This document shows positions 44,301 to 55,100 of a stretch of DNA of 64,000 bases, piece after piece (the stretch's first letter is position 1; each line of letters opens with the position of its first letter). The stretch is from Euglena gracilis (lineage: Eukaryota; Euglenida; Euglenophyceae; Euglenales): contig CP154954.1 of the NCBI GenBank assembly GCA_039621445.1, positions 10,063,521-10,127,520 of the forward strand, given 5' to 3'. Under the pieces are notes generated by a model, which saw nothing but the letters and a program-made list of their open reading frames with translations, was not told the origin of the DNA and ran no database searches. The position numbers and the translations under genes are program-made.

Positions 44301-45973
44301 TGCCCTTGCTGTGCCGAGATGGACGAAGATGACCGCCACCTCCTGGCAGACTGTCCGGCCACCGGCTCACGCGACTGGCCAGCGGCGCTCCCCACCCTGT
44401 GGGCCTCGGTGGCTCTCGCCTGCCGCTTGGCCGTCCCCCCTCCCCCAGCGGACTGGCTGCATCAGCACCATCTTCCCCTCACGGCGGCCCTGATCCCGAC
44501 GTCCACCCTGCAGCACCACCCTCTGTCCTCGGCAGATGCGGTTCGCTTCCTGCGCCGCCTCCACGTGGCGTTGGCCGAGCGCCTCGCCGAGCTGCTCAGC
44601 CGCCGCTACACCCTCGTGCTGGCGGATCCCTCTCCCGGGCCTGCCCCCGCCCCCCCCAGCCCATCGGCTCCCCGCCTCCGTCGTCCCTGCCCGCTCCCCG
44701 CCTCACGCCAGCCCACCGTCCCCACCCTCCGCCAGTGGGAGATCTCCGACCGCGCCGCCCCCCGCCCCCCTCCGAGCCCCACACCCACCCCACCGCATGG
44801 CGAAGCCCGACGGCTGTGGCTGCGCTCCCGCCTCGACGAGCTCCTGCGCGATGAGATGGTGGCCTGCCCGGCCGCCTCCGGATGCTCCGCCGTCGCCATC
44901 CTGGCCCTCTTCGAGTCCACCACGGGAGAGCCTTTCACCGCCTCCCCCGGCACCCCGGTCAAGGACCGCGTGTCCGCTGTGGCCCGCGTGCTGAGCAACT
45001 TGCTGGCCGAATCTGCCTTGATGCAGCCCCCCCTCTCGAGAATCCGGCGTCAGGGCACGTTCTATTACAGCCGTGCCCCCAAGACCTCGCTGGACGCGGA
45101 CCGGTGGCGACGCTCCACCCAAGCCCGCGAGGCCGCCCACCCCGCGGCCGCCCTCCACCACCGGATGACCTCCGCCGACTCCACCTTCGTCCCGTGGATC
45201 CGCGATCACCGTTCCCTCACCCCCGTACCCCCGGACCGGGGCGAGTGCAGCATGGCCCTGTTGCTGCTGTGGGAGATCGACCACGATCGCCCCTTCCCCT
45301 CCACCGGCGCCGACCCGTCCAAGATCCTGTCGGGCTTCACCCGCCGCCTCCAGACCCACGTGCGGCAGTCCCCCGACCTGGACTGGTTCTTCCACAAGGA
45401 CGTTCACCTCCCCCTCGCCCGGGGCCTCCCGTGCTCCCACCACGTCCGATGGTCGGTGCAGGTGGTGGAGCCCACAGCCGGAGCGGGTGCCGCCTGGTAC
45501 CACCGGTTCGTGGCACACTGGCAGCTGTACCTCCGCAGCTTGCTGGCCCCCGCCCTCCCCCCGGTGGCCCCGGCAGCCCCGATGCCCTTGCTCCCCCGGA
45601 GCCATCGTCATCGCCCCCTCCAGACCCAGCGTCCGAGACCGCGACAGTGTCGGCCGTCTCAGTGAACGTCCCCGCACCAGCCGACGCAGACCCCCCCAGC
45701 CCGCCCGACCCAGCCCGGCCGCACCGTGTAGCCCCCAAACGTCGCGCGGTCTCCTCCGAACGCCGGCCGCCCACCCCGGCTCTCTCCGGCCGTCGACCGC
45801 CTGCCTCCCGCAGCCCCCTAGCCGCGGATGCCAGCTCCTCAGCACGCCGACCCGCCCCGCTGCCGGCCGACCCACCCCCGCGGAAGAAGCAGGCCACCTT
45901 GGCCGACTGGATGCAGCCCGCTCGTCCCCGGCCGCCTCCCCATGGGCGTGCCACGGAGGGCCCGCCCACCTAG
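40317..45973 (+). CDS. LINE ORF2 polyprotein (EN-RT-RNase H), frame-disrupted
   Basis: The reading starts at ATG 40,317 inside the ATGACTGA overlap with ORF1, a layout that suits termination-reinitiation. The coding signal moves from frame 40317 to the -1 frame near 41,250-41,290, back by +1 near 44,090-44,120, and to the -1 frame again near 45,590-45,600. Each shift is next to a run of five or more C. The uninterrupted signal to TAG at 45,971-45,973 shows one ancestral ORF of about 1,880 residues. The protein would nick the target, prime on the nick, copy its RNA and remove the template. Segments are listed separately. Confidence 0.8.
41207..44332 (+). CDS. LINE ORF2 segment: reverse transcriptase and RNase H
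   Basis: Reverse transcriptase motifs: MVPKSSGGVRPQDQRPI (finger/motif 2), FDVMKCFD (motif A, 42,458-42,481), GLAQGCPASPDLLN (motif B) and FADD (motif C, 42,755-42,766, Phe in place of Tyr). RNase H follows with TDGS (Asp at 43,550), THCELAAL (Glu at 43,652), FSDSL (Asp at 43,706) and NDQAD (Asp at 43,904 and 43,913), so all catalytic acids are present. The reading after about 44,110 in this frame is shadow; the signal moves to the frame at 44,121. Confidence 0.9.
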   Translation: MLRLPVPLRRTPGMAPPRGPPTAPLYGPSADLLQSSAWSEILTSWEASPEVAALSPDRDHTLESLSAALHAALQRLVSLAGGWTRRAPHRRPAYESVKVVHLRGTLAELHRLERLTARPPSTGPWPWSWVRLLDSLAARGVHLPRTTVPALRSAISAASAARRTALDSALQAHRRARHTRWRDALPQLWHERPAVIFRWLKAEAPPFGARPILDASGYQCMTHAAVDQVVQSFWVDSVLRQHASQDPAARWSAFLSSEFGAHLPTASWPSVPWTTERVRSALRSMRDGAAPGITGIPLAAWKAMPTWWYAAVARLLALVEQQRRWPQEWLQAYVAMVPKSSGGVRPQDQRPITVLELIYRVWAKGTVTSWASTLEQFVLSDAAFGFRSQRGTLPAAQVVADLIERSAREDSELWLASFDVMKCFDSLPWWAVFGTLRHAGVPAATVDCFEAFYTSVSRRFRYGHVDGSSWRAANGLAQGCPASPDLLNILFEGFHRWAATSSCGVHIAGHHVASLSFADDLVLVGSGRDAITSLISAYLRWCALLGVRVTKVQLWSSLGAGLSVPVPNMVLTSAASFRFVGIELGMREPAASRVHFAPRVEKALAAAHRLRSLPLPAAVCCTLWRTAVLPQALYGCQLRNLLPADVALLAAAGKSLLHKPPLELNLWRSPDVAMGLPLGASAVREPLAEARLLQLQWLQLIANSPGLVGCLHRAIACPGPDWLEHSVALRAALQAVSWTVRRNPACPRASQWPALSPEPPYPGDVTLTAMDRLPAPGAAFTDGSLGRRGGAAAWFPDTEDFSLISVPAPRSSTHCELAALGAALRRCPSEVFSDSLCSLQLLLRWGSRSTAAALRCVDRFDVRHVLELARSCPSAPPLHKVQAHQEDAIASGHPLAIGNDQADSLAKRAARDTGLPVWDPPPSCRDAVELLDPSGAPVIDVLSAFPVTWWRRQRRSWGPPGTRPRLELLYPRGDGLRLALLGRHLPAALLRVRPVPPPGGPSSGEVGRPRPERLPGHPSPPPPMPMGRLRAMPLLCRDGRR
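44121..45665 (+). CDS. LINE ORF2 segment: C-terminal zinc knuckle and tail
   Basis: Reads CLATQARRLRCRW, then CPCCAEMDEDDRHLLADC (44,300-44,353), a CxxC...HxxxxC knuckle common at LINE ORF2 C-termini that helps bind the RNA or target. About 430 further residues have coding character (WIRDHRSLTPVPPDRGECSM, LDWFFHKDVHLPLARGLPC) and no domain that I recognise, unusually long for a LINE tail. The frame closes at 45,665, but coding sense has moved to the -1 frame by about 45,600. Confidence 0.75.
   Translation: MEMDFDWPSSVAIFLRPCCASGQFRHPVAPAVVKWVARVRSGCLATQARRLRCRWVDSALCPCCAEMDEDDRHLLADCPATGSRDWPAALPTLWASVALACRLAVPPPPADWLHQHHLPLTAALIPTSTLQHHPLSSADAVRFLRRLHVALAERLAELLSRRYTLVLADPSPGPAPAPPSPSAPRLRRPCPLPASRQPTVPTLRQWEISDRAAPRPPPSPTPTPPHGEARRLWLRSRLDELLRDEMVACPAASGCSAVAILALFESTTGEPFTASPGTPVKDRVSAVARVLSNLLAESALMQPPLSRIRRQGTFYYSRAPKTSLDADRWRRSTQAREAAHPAAALHHRMTSADSTFVPWIRDHRSLTPVPPDRGECSMALLLLWEIDHDRPFPSTGADPSKILSGFTRRLQTHVRQSPDLDWFFHKDVHLPLARGLPCSHHVRWSVQVVEPTAGAGAAWYHRFVAHWQLYLRSLLAPALPPVAPAAPMPLLPRSHRHRPLQTQRPRPRQCRPSQ
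45597..45973 (+). CDS. LINE ORF2 last segment with a PIP-box-like motif
   Basis: Pro/Ala/Ser-rich reading ending ...PPRKKQATLADWMQPA and stop TAG 45,971-45,973. KKQATLADWM resembles a PCNA-interacting box (Qxxhxx plus two bulky hydrophobics), with Trp-Met in place of two aromatics. The functional reading is inference. Confidence 0.55.
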
Positions 45974-46157
45974 CCCGGTGGGCCAGGGCGCGGGAATCGC
46001 GGCCTGGGTTCGCGCCTAGGCCGTTGAGCCCACTCAGCGCCCGGTGATGGACAGCTCCATCGCCAACCGAGACAAAAAAATCAAAAAAAAAAAACAACAA
46101 AAAAGAATAAGAGATAAACAAAACAAAAAAAAAAAACAAAACAAAAAAAAAAAAAAA
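45974..46157 (+). other. LINE 3' UTR and A-rich tail
   Basis: About 100 nt of GC-rich 3' UTR, then AAAAAAATCAAAAAAAAAAA, AACAA and AAACAAAAC units ending in an A run at 46,157. The next base begins a C run and (CCA)n. The tail is A-rich with C/T/G interruptions and not a pure poly(A), and may be partly templated. Confidence 0.85.
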
Positions 46158-47232
46158 CCCCCCCCCACCACCCACCACCACCACCACCACCCACCACCAC
46201 CACCACCACCACCACCCACCACCACCACCACCACCACCTCCACCACCACCACCACCACCACCACCACCACCACCAGCCACCACCACCACCACCACCACCA
46301 CCACCACCACCACCACCACCACCACCACCACCACCCCCACCACCACCACCACCACCACCACACACCACCACCACCACCACCACCACCACCACCACCACCA
46401 CCACAACACCACCCACCACCCCCCCCACCACCACCACCACCACCACCACCACCACCACCACCCCCCCCCCCCCCACCACCACCACCACCACCACCACCCC
46501 CACCACCACCACCACCACCACCACCACCACCACCACCACCACCACCACCACCACCACCACCACCACCACCACCACCACCACCACCACCACCACCACCACC
46601 ACCAACCACACCACCACCACCACCAACCCCCCCCACCACCACCACCACCACCACCACCACCACCACACCACCACCACCACCACCACCAACACCCCCCCCC
46701 CCCCCCCCACCAACACCCACACCCCCCCCACCCCCACCACCACCACCACCCCCACCACCACCACCACACACACCACCACCACCACCACCACCACCACCAC
46801 CACCACCACCACCACCACCACCACCACCACCCCACCACAACCACCACCACCACAACCAACCACAACCAACACAACCTCCACCACCGCCACCACCACCACC
46901 ACCACCACCACCACCACCACCACCACCACCACCACCACCACCACCACCACCACCACCACCACCACCACCAACCACCACCACCACCACCACCACCACCACC
47001 ACCCCCACCACCCCCACCACCACCACCACCCACCACCACAACCACCACGCACCCCACCACCACCAGTCTCACCACCACCACCACCACCACCAAGAAATAG
47101 TGTTGAAACCACCACCGTACCACCACCACCACCACCACCACCACCACCACCACCACACCACCACCACCACCACCACCACCACCAACCAACCCCACCACCA
47201 CCACCACCACCCACACCACCACCACCACCACC

Positions 47233-47263
<31 letters not shown>

Positions 47264-47799
47264 CCACCACCACCACCACCACCACCACCACCACCACCAC
47301 CACCACCACCACCACCACCACCCCACCACACCACCACACCACCACCCCACCACCACCACCACCACCACCGACCACCACCACCTACGCACCACCACCACCA
47401 CCCCCACCCACCACCACCACCACCCACCACCACCCCCACGCACCCCCACCACCACGCACCACCACCACCACGCACCACCACCACCACGCACCACCACCAC
47501 CACGCACCACCACCACCACCACGCACCACCACCACCACCACGCACCACCACCACCACCACCACCACCACCACCACCACCACCACCACCACCACCACCACC
47601 ACCACCACCACCACCACCACCACCACCACCAACACCACCACCACCACCACCACCACCACCACCACCACCCCCCCCCACCACACCACCACCACCACCACCA
47701 CCACCACCACCACCACCACCACCACCACCACCACCACCACCACCACCACCACCACCACCACCACCACCACCACCACCACCACCACCACCACCACCACCA
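46158..47799. repeat. (CCA)n microsatellite, right part
   Basis: About 1.6 kb of CCA units with C-run slips and occasional GCA or ACA units (for example CGCACCACCACCAC near 47,455-47,540). It starts directly at the retrotransposon tail. Spurious open frames on both strands. More degenerate than the left part. Confidence 0.97.
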
Positions 47800-48867
47800 A
47801 TGGGTTTTTTGTTACCACCGGTGCTGCAGCAACTTTCCTGTTGTGTGCCAGCTGTGTCACTACATCACGAAACCTTCCAGTTTCTTCCCATTTTTCTCCA
47901 TTGTAAAGAAGGGCATTTGGTGGTATTTTTTTCCCAGAAAGAAACACAACAGAAAGGAACCATCCGCTATGTACTTGTGGCGACGCAGGGACAGATACCA
48001 ATGTTCCAATGTTTGAACGGACACAGTGCTTCCACCACTTGGAGACCCTCCTGGTCAGCAGCTTTAAGCAGCCGATCTCGCATTTAAGCTTTTCTCTGTT
48101 CTTTTGCAATTGCGCAAAGGAACTCGATGTGGTTTGAGTCCAGGTTTTTGAACCGCCGGCACTCTGTGTGTGGATCTTCATCATTTTCGGGGGTGAACCA
48201 TGCGTACAGGCCAAAATTGCTGTGTTTTCTAGTCCGCCAACCATCCCTGCTTATAGTTTCTCCTGCATTGAAAACGTTTACAGCAGCAAAAGTCATCGAA
48301 AATCTTGAATTTATCGGGTCCCAAAAAATGTCGTGAAGTATCGGCTTTATTGGGGGGTTGCGTGTTCTTTTTGCTGTTTTTTGGGGCCATTTTGGGATTC
48401 TCCAAAATCACAAAATGAGCATATCGGGGCACAAAATGATCATATAGGTTTTATCGTCTTATATCGAGGATATCAGGGTGTCAATCTATCAAAATTTATC
48501 GGGACCCCCCAAACCCAATATCAATATCCATCCTTGATCCAGAAATATTCCATTCAGCTGGCATAAAAGTAATCGAACAAGCCCATTGCAGGATGCACGC
48601 CTTTTCAGGCTCAAACGGAAAGGGAGTTAATTTTACTTTTTGATTGGCAACGGCGGTCCAATGGCAGGTCGAACAGGGGTCAAAAATTAAACTTGAGAAA
48701 CTTTGAAACGTTGAGAAACTCATTTTTTGACGTTTTGGGTGGATTGGCAAATGGCCAGAGATACCTTCCCTCTCCCCCGAAACTCGACCCTTTTTTTTAT
48801 ATACCAAAACATGGCCATGTTTTCGCCATTTTGCCTGTGCTGGGACTGGAATTTCTCTTTGGCTAAG
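47800..48867. other. no supported exon between (CCA)n and SEC14
   Basis: Ordinary AT-balanced sequence. An open frame at 47,800-48,087 has no coding bias. If gene 31,937 and the SEC14 gene are one, this is the 3' end of the joining intron, ending TTTGGCTAAG. Confidence 0.4.
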
Positions 48868-49104
48868 GCTGCATCGTGCTGTACCAGCGAGCCTCTGCGC
48901 CGGAAAGGCGGCAAAAGAGCAGTGGAGTGCACACCTCAGGGCCCGCCACGCCGTGCACAGACCGGCCGTCCCCCCGGTCCCCGCCATGATGGACACCTGG
49001 GCCCGGTGGCAGGCTGCGGAGCGGGCCCCCGACCTGCGCCCCTCGCACTACGACCTGGCGCTGGCCCCGGCGGAGCAGGCGGCGATGCAGGAGATGCACC
49101 GCCG
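48868..49104 (+). CDS. SEC14 exon 1
   Basis: Reads AAKEQWSAHLRARHAVHRP, then MMDTWARWQAAERAPDLRPS and PAEQAAMQEMHRR. Donor CGCCG|GTGTGC in phase 2. Using ATG 48,986 would make this the first coding exon. An acceptor GCTAAG at 48,862-48,867 would make it internal. Confidence 0.7.
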
Positions 49105-52100
49105 GTGTGCCGGCATGGCTGTACCATCAAGCGGGGGGGGGGGGAGGCAATCCTTTCTGCAGGATTTGACTGCAGAATTTGACCCCTCCCAAAATCCAAA
49201 GTCCTGAAAATCACAAATTTTCAGTTTGCATTTTTGCTCCCCCCGTATCAATACACTGCAACTGGAGTGAACAAGCAACCACACTTTCCAGATAGACTTG
49301 GGTGGGCGATGTGGGCGTCCGTTCCGTTTTTTTTTTCCCCAGGTCCGTGTGCATACTTGTAGTTAGTGTGACCGGAAAAAATGTTTCCGTGCGCCGCGAC
49401 TACCGCGGAAAATTTTTTTGAAACCGGCAGCGCCGCGGCAAAAATTTTTCTGTGCGCCGCGCATGCCGCGGCACTGGTTTATGTGTGCGCCACGACCGCC
49501 GTGGAAACTTTTGAAATTTGTGCCGCGACCACCATGGCAATTGTCTTTTTAAATTATGTGCCACATATACTTCCTTTCGGCCCCTTCCCCTGCCTGGCCT
49601 CTTTGATACTTTCTTGACCATGGTGCTGTGGGGCGGCCCCTTTGATGGTTCACAGGCACTGCGTCGGGGTAGACCCCCTGCCGAAGTTCCTGCAGGACGC
49701 CACGTTCCGGCACACTGTGTTCCGGCGCTACCTTGGCGCCCGCTCCTGGGACATCGACCGCGCGAGCCGCATGCTGGGCCGGTGTGTGCTAATCCTTGGC
49801 CCAGACATACAGCGCCGGACGAACACCCCAAAAGACGAACCCCCCCCAAGCGCCAAAATGTGCATTCTCCGAGTTGATACAGGTTTGATATTAGCACAAC
49901 CGAATTAGAAGTGCTTCCTTTCGTCCACCATTCACTTCCTCAATTCCATATTCTGGATATTTATTCCATACTAATTCCTATTCAGCTTTCATCTTTTGTT
50001 ATTTCCTTCGGCAACCTCCTTGGCCACCACATTATCAGTCAAGGATTGTTTGTCAAAATTCGACACCTCAAAAAACCCCAAAATGCACCCAGGGTTACCC
50101 TCTTTGACCCCAAATTTACCCCAAACCCCCCAAAATGACAATCCTGATGATAGTTCGCAAGAGTTCGCACACAAAAGTTGCAACAAGTCTGTTTCTGGGG
50201 TTTTTTCGCAAAAGAAAGAGAAACAACCAGTCACAAGGCTCCTTTCTTTACCCTCACCAGGGAGGGGTGGTCTGTTGTATGCTGTCTGTTGGCTTGTTAG
50301 GCTGAGGTGGTATTTCATCAGTTAGGGGGGGAGAATGGGCGGTTGTAAGTTACAACCCAAGGCTCCAACCGTGGCATTTTTTGGGAGGTTGCTGTGGTTG
50401 TGTGCATCCCTCCGTGAAATTTCAAGCCCCAGAGTGGCGGGATGTGCTGGTTGGGTTTGGGCTGCCGGGCTGTTGCTGGTGTTTGGGTTGATCTCCCCGG
50501 GGTCCACCTTTGTGGCACCATCTGTGCCCCTCCCCAAACCCACCCCACCCCACCAATGTTGCCCCCCCCCCTCCCACAGGACGCTGGCATGGCGGGCGGA
50601 GAACAAGATGGACACGCTGCCCTTCCTCCCGGCGCCCACCCACACCACTGCACCACCTCTTCTTCCACCCGCGGGGGGGGGGGGGCTTGAGGGCCACACC
50701 AGCTCTGTTTGAACATGACCTTTCACTTCAGACTGCACAGTGGATGTTGTCCGACCCCAGGGGAACATCCCTGTCGGGAACACTGGCAGTTTTTGTATTT
50801 TTTGCTTTTGCACCGTTTTGTATTTTTTTGCATATTGGAGTTCCTGTGTTCCACACCCACCGCTGGCCACTACCTGGCATTTTTTTTTGGCCAAGTTGCC
50901 GTGACCTGCCATTTGGCAAAGAAATGTCTCGTGCCCAAAAGCAAGTGAAAGGAAGTAGGAAGCAACCCTGCCATCTGATTTCGGGTGCAAGGACGTGCCC
51001 CCGATGGCTTCTCACGGGGATACCACCTGGACCCCCACAGCGATTTGTACGGCCGGGAGTTGCGGAGCGACCCGGTGACCGACCGCTTCCTGCAGCAGAT
51101 CCAGAAGGTCCGCCCAACGGATTGTTTGGCGGCGCTTGCCAACGACCCTCCTGAACGTCCAGGGTTTTGGAGTTGAAGTGGGTGATAGAAAAACAAGTTG
51201 TGTGTGTAAGCCTTGCCTGTTCTGCCGCTATCACCGCTCCATGTGTGTTTGCTTGCCAGGTGTACCACGGCACATGGCACATGTGGGACCGGGAGGGCAA
51301 CCCGGTGTTCATCGAGCGGACCGGCTACTCCGATCCTCACCTTGGGCTCGGCAGACCCCCACCCCCACCCCCACACAGCCGGTGCCATCCGTTTTCTGTT
51401 TCTTTCCCAATACAACCCGACATATTGATTTCCATTGGAATGCGGTCTTCTCGCATTTTGAAACCGGTTTTAGTCCATTCTGCAAGGCATCACTGTAAGC
51501 AGGGGCGCTCCCTCAAGAAGAAGTCTCACCTTTGGCTGACCCAATCCAAACTTCAGCATACCCTGAACCCACATCAAACCAAAACTCTACCTGAATCCCA
51601 AGCTTCCAACTGCTAATGTTACCACGCCCCCATTCCATGCCACCCCCCTACCCTACCTCTCCTGATCCTCTCCCGGGGTTGTATCATATTCAAACACACC
51701 TGATGGTGATGCGAACACCCATTTTTTTTGAGCAATGTCCATGGTACGTACACACATATATGCACACATATATACGACAGAGGGGATGCTGACACACACA
51801 GTTTTCCAGGCTTCTGCTAAAGGTTCACAGTGACGCCAGAATTTCTGGAATGAAATCAGCCAAAAAGGCACATTAGAAACACGTAGCGCTGGAATAATTT
51901 TTCCAGTCAGGGGACCCCCAGGTGGTCCAGGTAAACCCCCCCCCCCAAATATAAAACCCCCCCGGTTTTATAATTGGGCGGAAATTTCAAGACCCCGAGG
52001 GGGGGTTTTATATTTGGGGGGGGGTTTTATATTCGGTCGGAAAAATCAACTTCCCGGTGGGCTGCAGTAGACACTTTTTTGGTCCAAAATAACAAATACG

Positions 52101-55100
52101 CCCACCCTTGGGGGTCCAAAAACTTCATTTTTCGGGCGAAGGAGCAATTTTCACATGTTTTGGTAAAAATTGTTCCCAAATCTGCCAAAAATGACAATTT
52201 TGGGAGAAATTTTGTCGAAAATTTTTCCTTCCGGCGCTTCGCGCCGGAGGGGGGGTTTTATATTTGGGCGGGATTTCAAGGTCCTCAGGGGGGGTTTTAT
52301 ATTTGGGGGGGTTTTGTATTTGGGGGGGTTTTATATTTGGGGGGGGGTTTAGTAGCTTTTTCCAATGCCTAGCGAGTGGACCCCCGGGGTTCTCAACAGC
52401 CCCCCCAGGGAAATGAGCTGCCTGGGAAACTGTCCTCTACCCTCTAACCTCTGCCCTCTGTACTTGCTAACCTGTCCTCATATGAACCTGTCACCTGCCC
52501 TTGTCCCCACTGACCTGTACCTGATTTTTTGATTTGCCATTTTTTTGTTGAAAAAGGTGTGTTTCCCTCGTGGATGATATTGGTTTTATTTTTTTCCTGG
52601 CTTCGAATCGTGAATATGTTAAGACCCCCAGTGTCGGGTACCACACATTGTGCACACCGTGCGTCTTTCATGGCTTACTCTTTAAAAAAATTCGAACAAT
52701 CAATGCGGACCATGGAATATTGTCAAAAAATTTATTTTGGGGTCAAATTTCATCGAAAGACGCACAGCGTGCAAAGTGTGCACGGTGTGCACGGTGTGTG
52801 GCACGGTGTGTGGCATGGTGTGGCACGGTGGCACGGCGTGACACGGTGTGTGGCACGGCGTGACACGGTGTGTGCCACGGCGTGACACGGTGCGTGGCAC
52901 GGTGTGGCACGGTGTGTGGCACCGTGTGGCACGGTGCGTGGCACGGCGTGACACGGTGCGTGGCACGGTGTGCACGGTGTGCCGCACACCATGTGTCAGC
53001 GTCCCCCGAGAGCTACTTGCATAACCGCCCCCAAAACGACCCCCCACCTGTTTTTTTTCCTGGCCGGCCCCAGCCCCCGCGCCATGGTGCGGATCGGCAA
53101 GGAGGCCGCCAAGGAGCGCGGTACGGGCACCAGCTTCGAGGAGGAAATCCTGCACGGGCACCTGCTGTCGATGGAGCTGGGGCTGCACCTCACCAAGCTG
53201 CAGACGGCAAAGCTCCGTATGTCCCGGCCCCAAGTGACTCTGGAACGTTTCTTTCCTCTCCCCCTTTTTCTCCAACACAACTCCGAATATTTATTCCTAC
53301 AACAGCCGTATTTGACTGACATCGATTCTGACCACACGAAACATCTCATCATGGAATCACGGTATGCAAATATTTGGAACTATTATCATTGTAAACCGAC
53401 AGTGTCTGGAAATGCTCTCACAAATCATGAGCTATTTCCCATTGCAATTGACATGGCAATTTGCCATGTGCATTTCCAGCCCCTCCAAAAATTAATTAAA
53501 ATTAATTCTTTCATCTATAGACAACCATTGCAGTTGGTTGGATTGCTTGGATTGGATGACCAGTGACTGAGAACACCTCCAAATTGACCACACGCATCTG
53601 TCTGTCAGATCGGCCCATCTTCCAGTTCACATACGTGCTGGACCTCAAAGGATACAAGCTGTCCCACCTCCACCAGCCAATTTTCTCCGGTGTGATACCT
53701 TTTCCACCCTAATTATTTTTTTCTTCCCCCCTCTGTCACATTGAATTAACTTTGAATTAAATTGTGGGTGTGGCATTCACCAGGCAGTTGCAGACAAATT
53801 GGAACAAGGCCACCTCTTTATTTGCTCTTTGAACCATTTTGGAAATTTCCCCCCCTCCGAGGTCCTTCAGCAATGCCCTGACCTGAAGTCGGAGTCCGGT
53901 GGCTTTATTATTTGAGGGGTGGGTTGGAATTTGGGCGAAATTCCCCAAAAGAGCTCCACAAGAGCTCCGGGTCCCCAAGCCTTTTTTTTTGCTCTTTGAG
54001 CTGTTTTGCAAAATAGAAGCTCTTTTTATTATGCTTACTCTGGCCAAATTGCATCAATTTTTACTGATTCTCCCGATGTTTTTTTGGGGGTCATTTGTCC
54101 TCTTGGCTTCGTTTGCCTTCACTATTGTGTGGAGGGAGGCGTATTTTTTATTATTTGTGCAGCACATTATTTGCAAGTCATCAGGCGGGGTTCTCATTTG
54201 GGTTTTTAGAATCAGAGGGTCACAGAGCATACAAAATCGGTTGCGTAGGCCATTTTTGTACGTGTTTTTTTCCACAAGTTTTGGAGGCATGTTGCTACTC
54301 TTCATTCAGAATCAAAACTTTGAAGAAGTCAATGCCTGTCTTGAACCTCCGTCGTCGTTTTGGCTTTGGGGTTTCCCTTTGTTCCCTTGTGACCTGCCGC
54401 GCGTGCCCACCATACTGCTTTTGTTGCAGCCCTCAAAGTGATCATTGAGAATGACAAGCGGCACTACCCGATTCGCCACCTCGCTAAGAGAAGACTGCCT
54501 CTGGGGCACCCTCTCTGCCCAATTCCTCTCTCATTGACCCTGCCGGCAGACGTCTATGTCAGTTGGGGGGGGATGTCTGGGCCAGGGCAGTATGGGAATC
54601 GGCCAAACAGCCAGGGTGGATGGGTGGGGAGACCGACCATCCCCCCACCCCCCACCACCGCCCGTCCTTGCGGGATCACCAATTTCCGACCCCAAAAATT
54701 TTTCTGGGTGGATTTCTTAAACAAAACCCGTGAAAATGCTGTGGTGGCTGGGGGGGTCGACCCCCCCCCCCCAGCCCTTCCTGTGCAGCGCTCTCTGGGT
54801 CGCTGGACGGCAACTTTGTCGGGACCCCTCGGACCTCAGCGGGGGCGGTGGCGGCCGAGACGACCTGCCACGCCTTCGTCGTTAATGCCCCGAGCATCGT
54901 GACGGTGGCGTGGGCCCAGTGGCCCGCTGATTTCCACTCAACTAACAACACGAGAAACCCTCAACCTGTCAAAATGCCTGGTGCCGCACTTTCCGAAAGA
55001 CGAGTTGATGTTCATGTGCTTTTTCCATTTCGATCAACAAAACCAAGAGAATTGGAGACCACCAATTGTTTTGATGCATGCCTTCTGTTCAACGGTTAAT

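Larger units (their letters stand above)
37923..46157 (+). mobile_element. non-LTR (LINE) retrotransposon inserted in (CCA)n
   Basis: An 8.2-kb GC-rich element with a short 5' UTR, ORF1, a second coding region with EEP endonuclease, reverse transcriptase, RNase H, a CCHC-like C-terminal knuckle, a basic Pro-rich tail, a 100-nt 3' UTR and an A-rich tail (about 46,074-46,157). CCA repeats abut both ends. No target-site duplication can be recognised because the target is itself a repeat. The order EEP-RT-RNaseH puts it among the APE-type LINEs. ORF1/ORF2 overlap by 8 nt. Three frame changes in ORF2 lie near C runs and may be decay, assembly indels or programmed shifts. Its base composition (very high GC3) contrasts with flanking introns. 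Confidence 0.92.

Noticed and set aside
46044-47906. 620-residue plus frame and 892-residue minus frame across the right CCA array
   Set aside because: Same repeat artefact; the minus frame is also the shadow of LINE ORF2.
52570-53278. Val/Trp/His repeat frames near 52.8 kb
   Set aside because: GTGTGGCACG minisatellite artefact.
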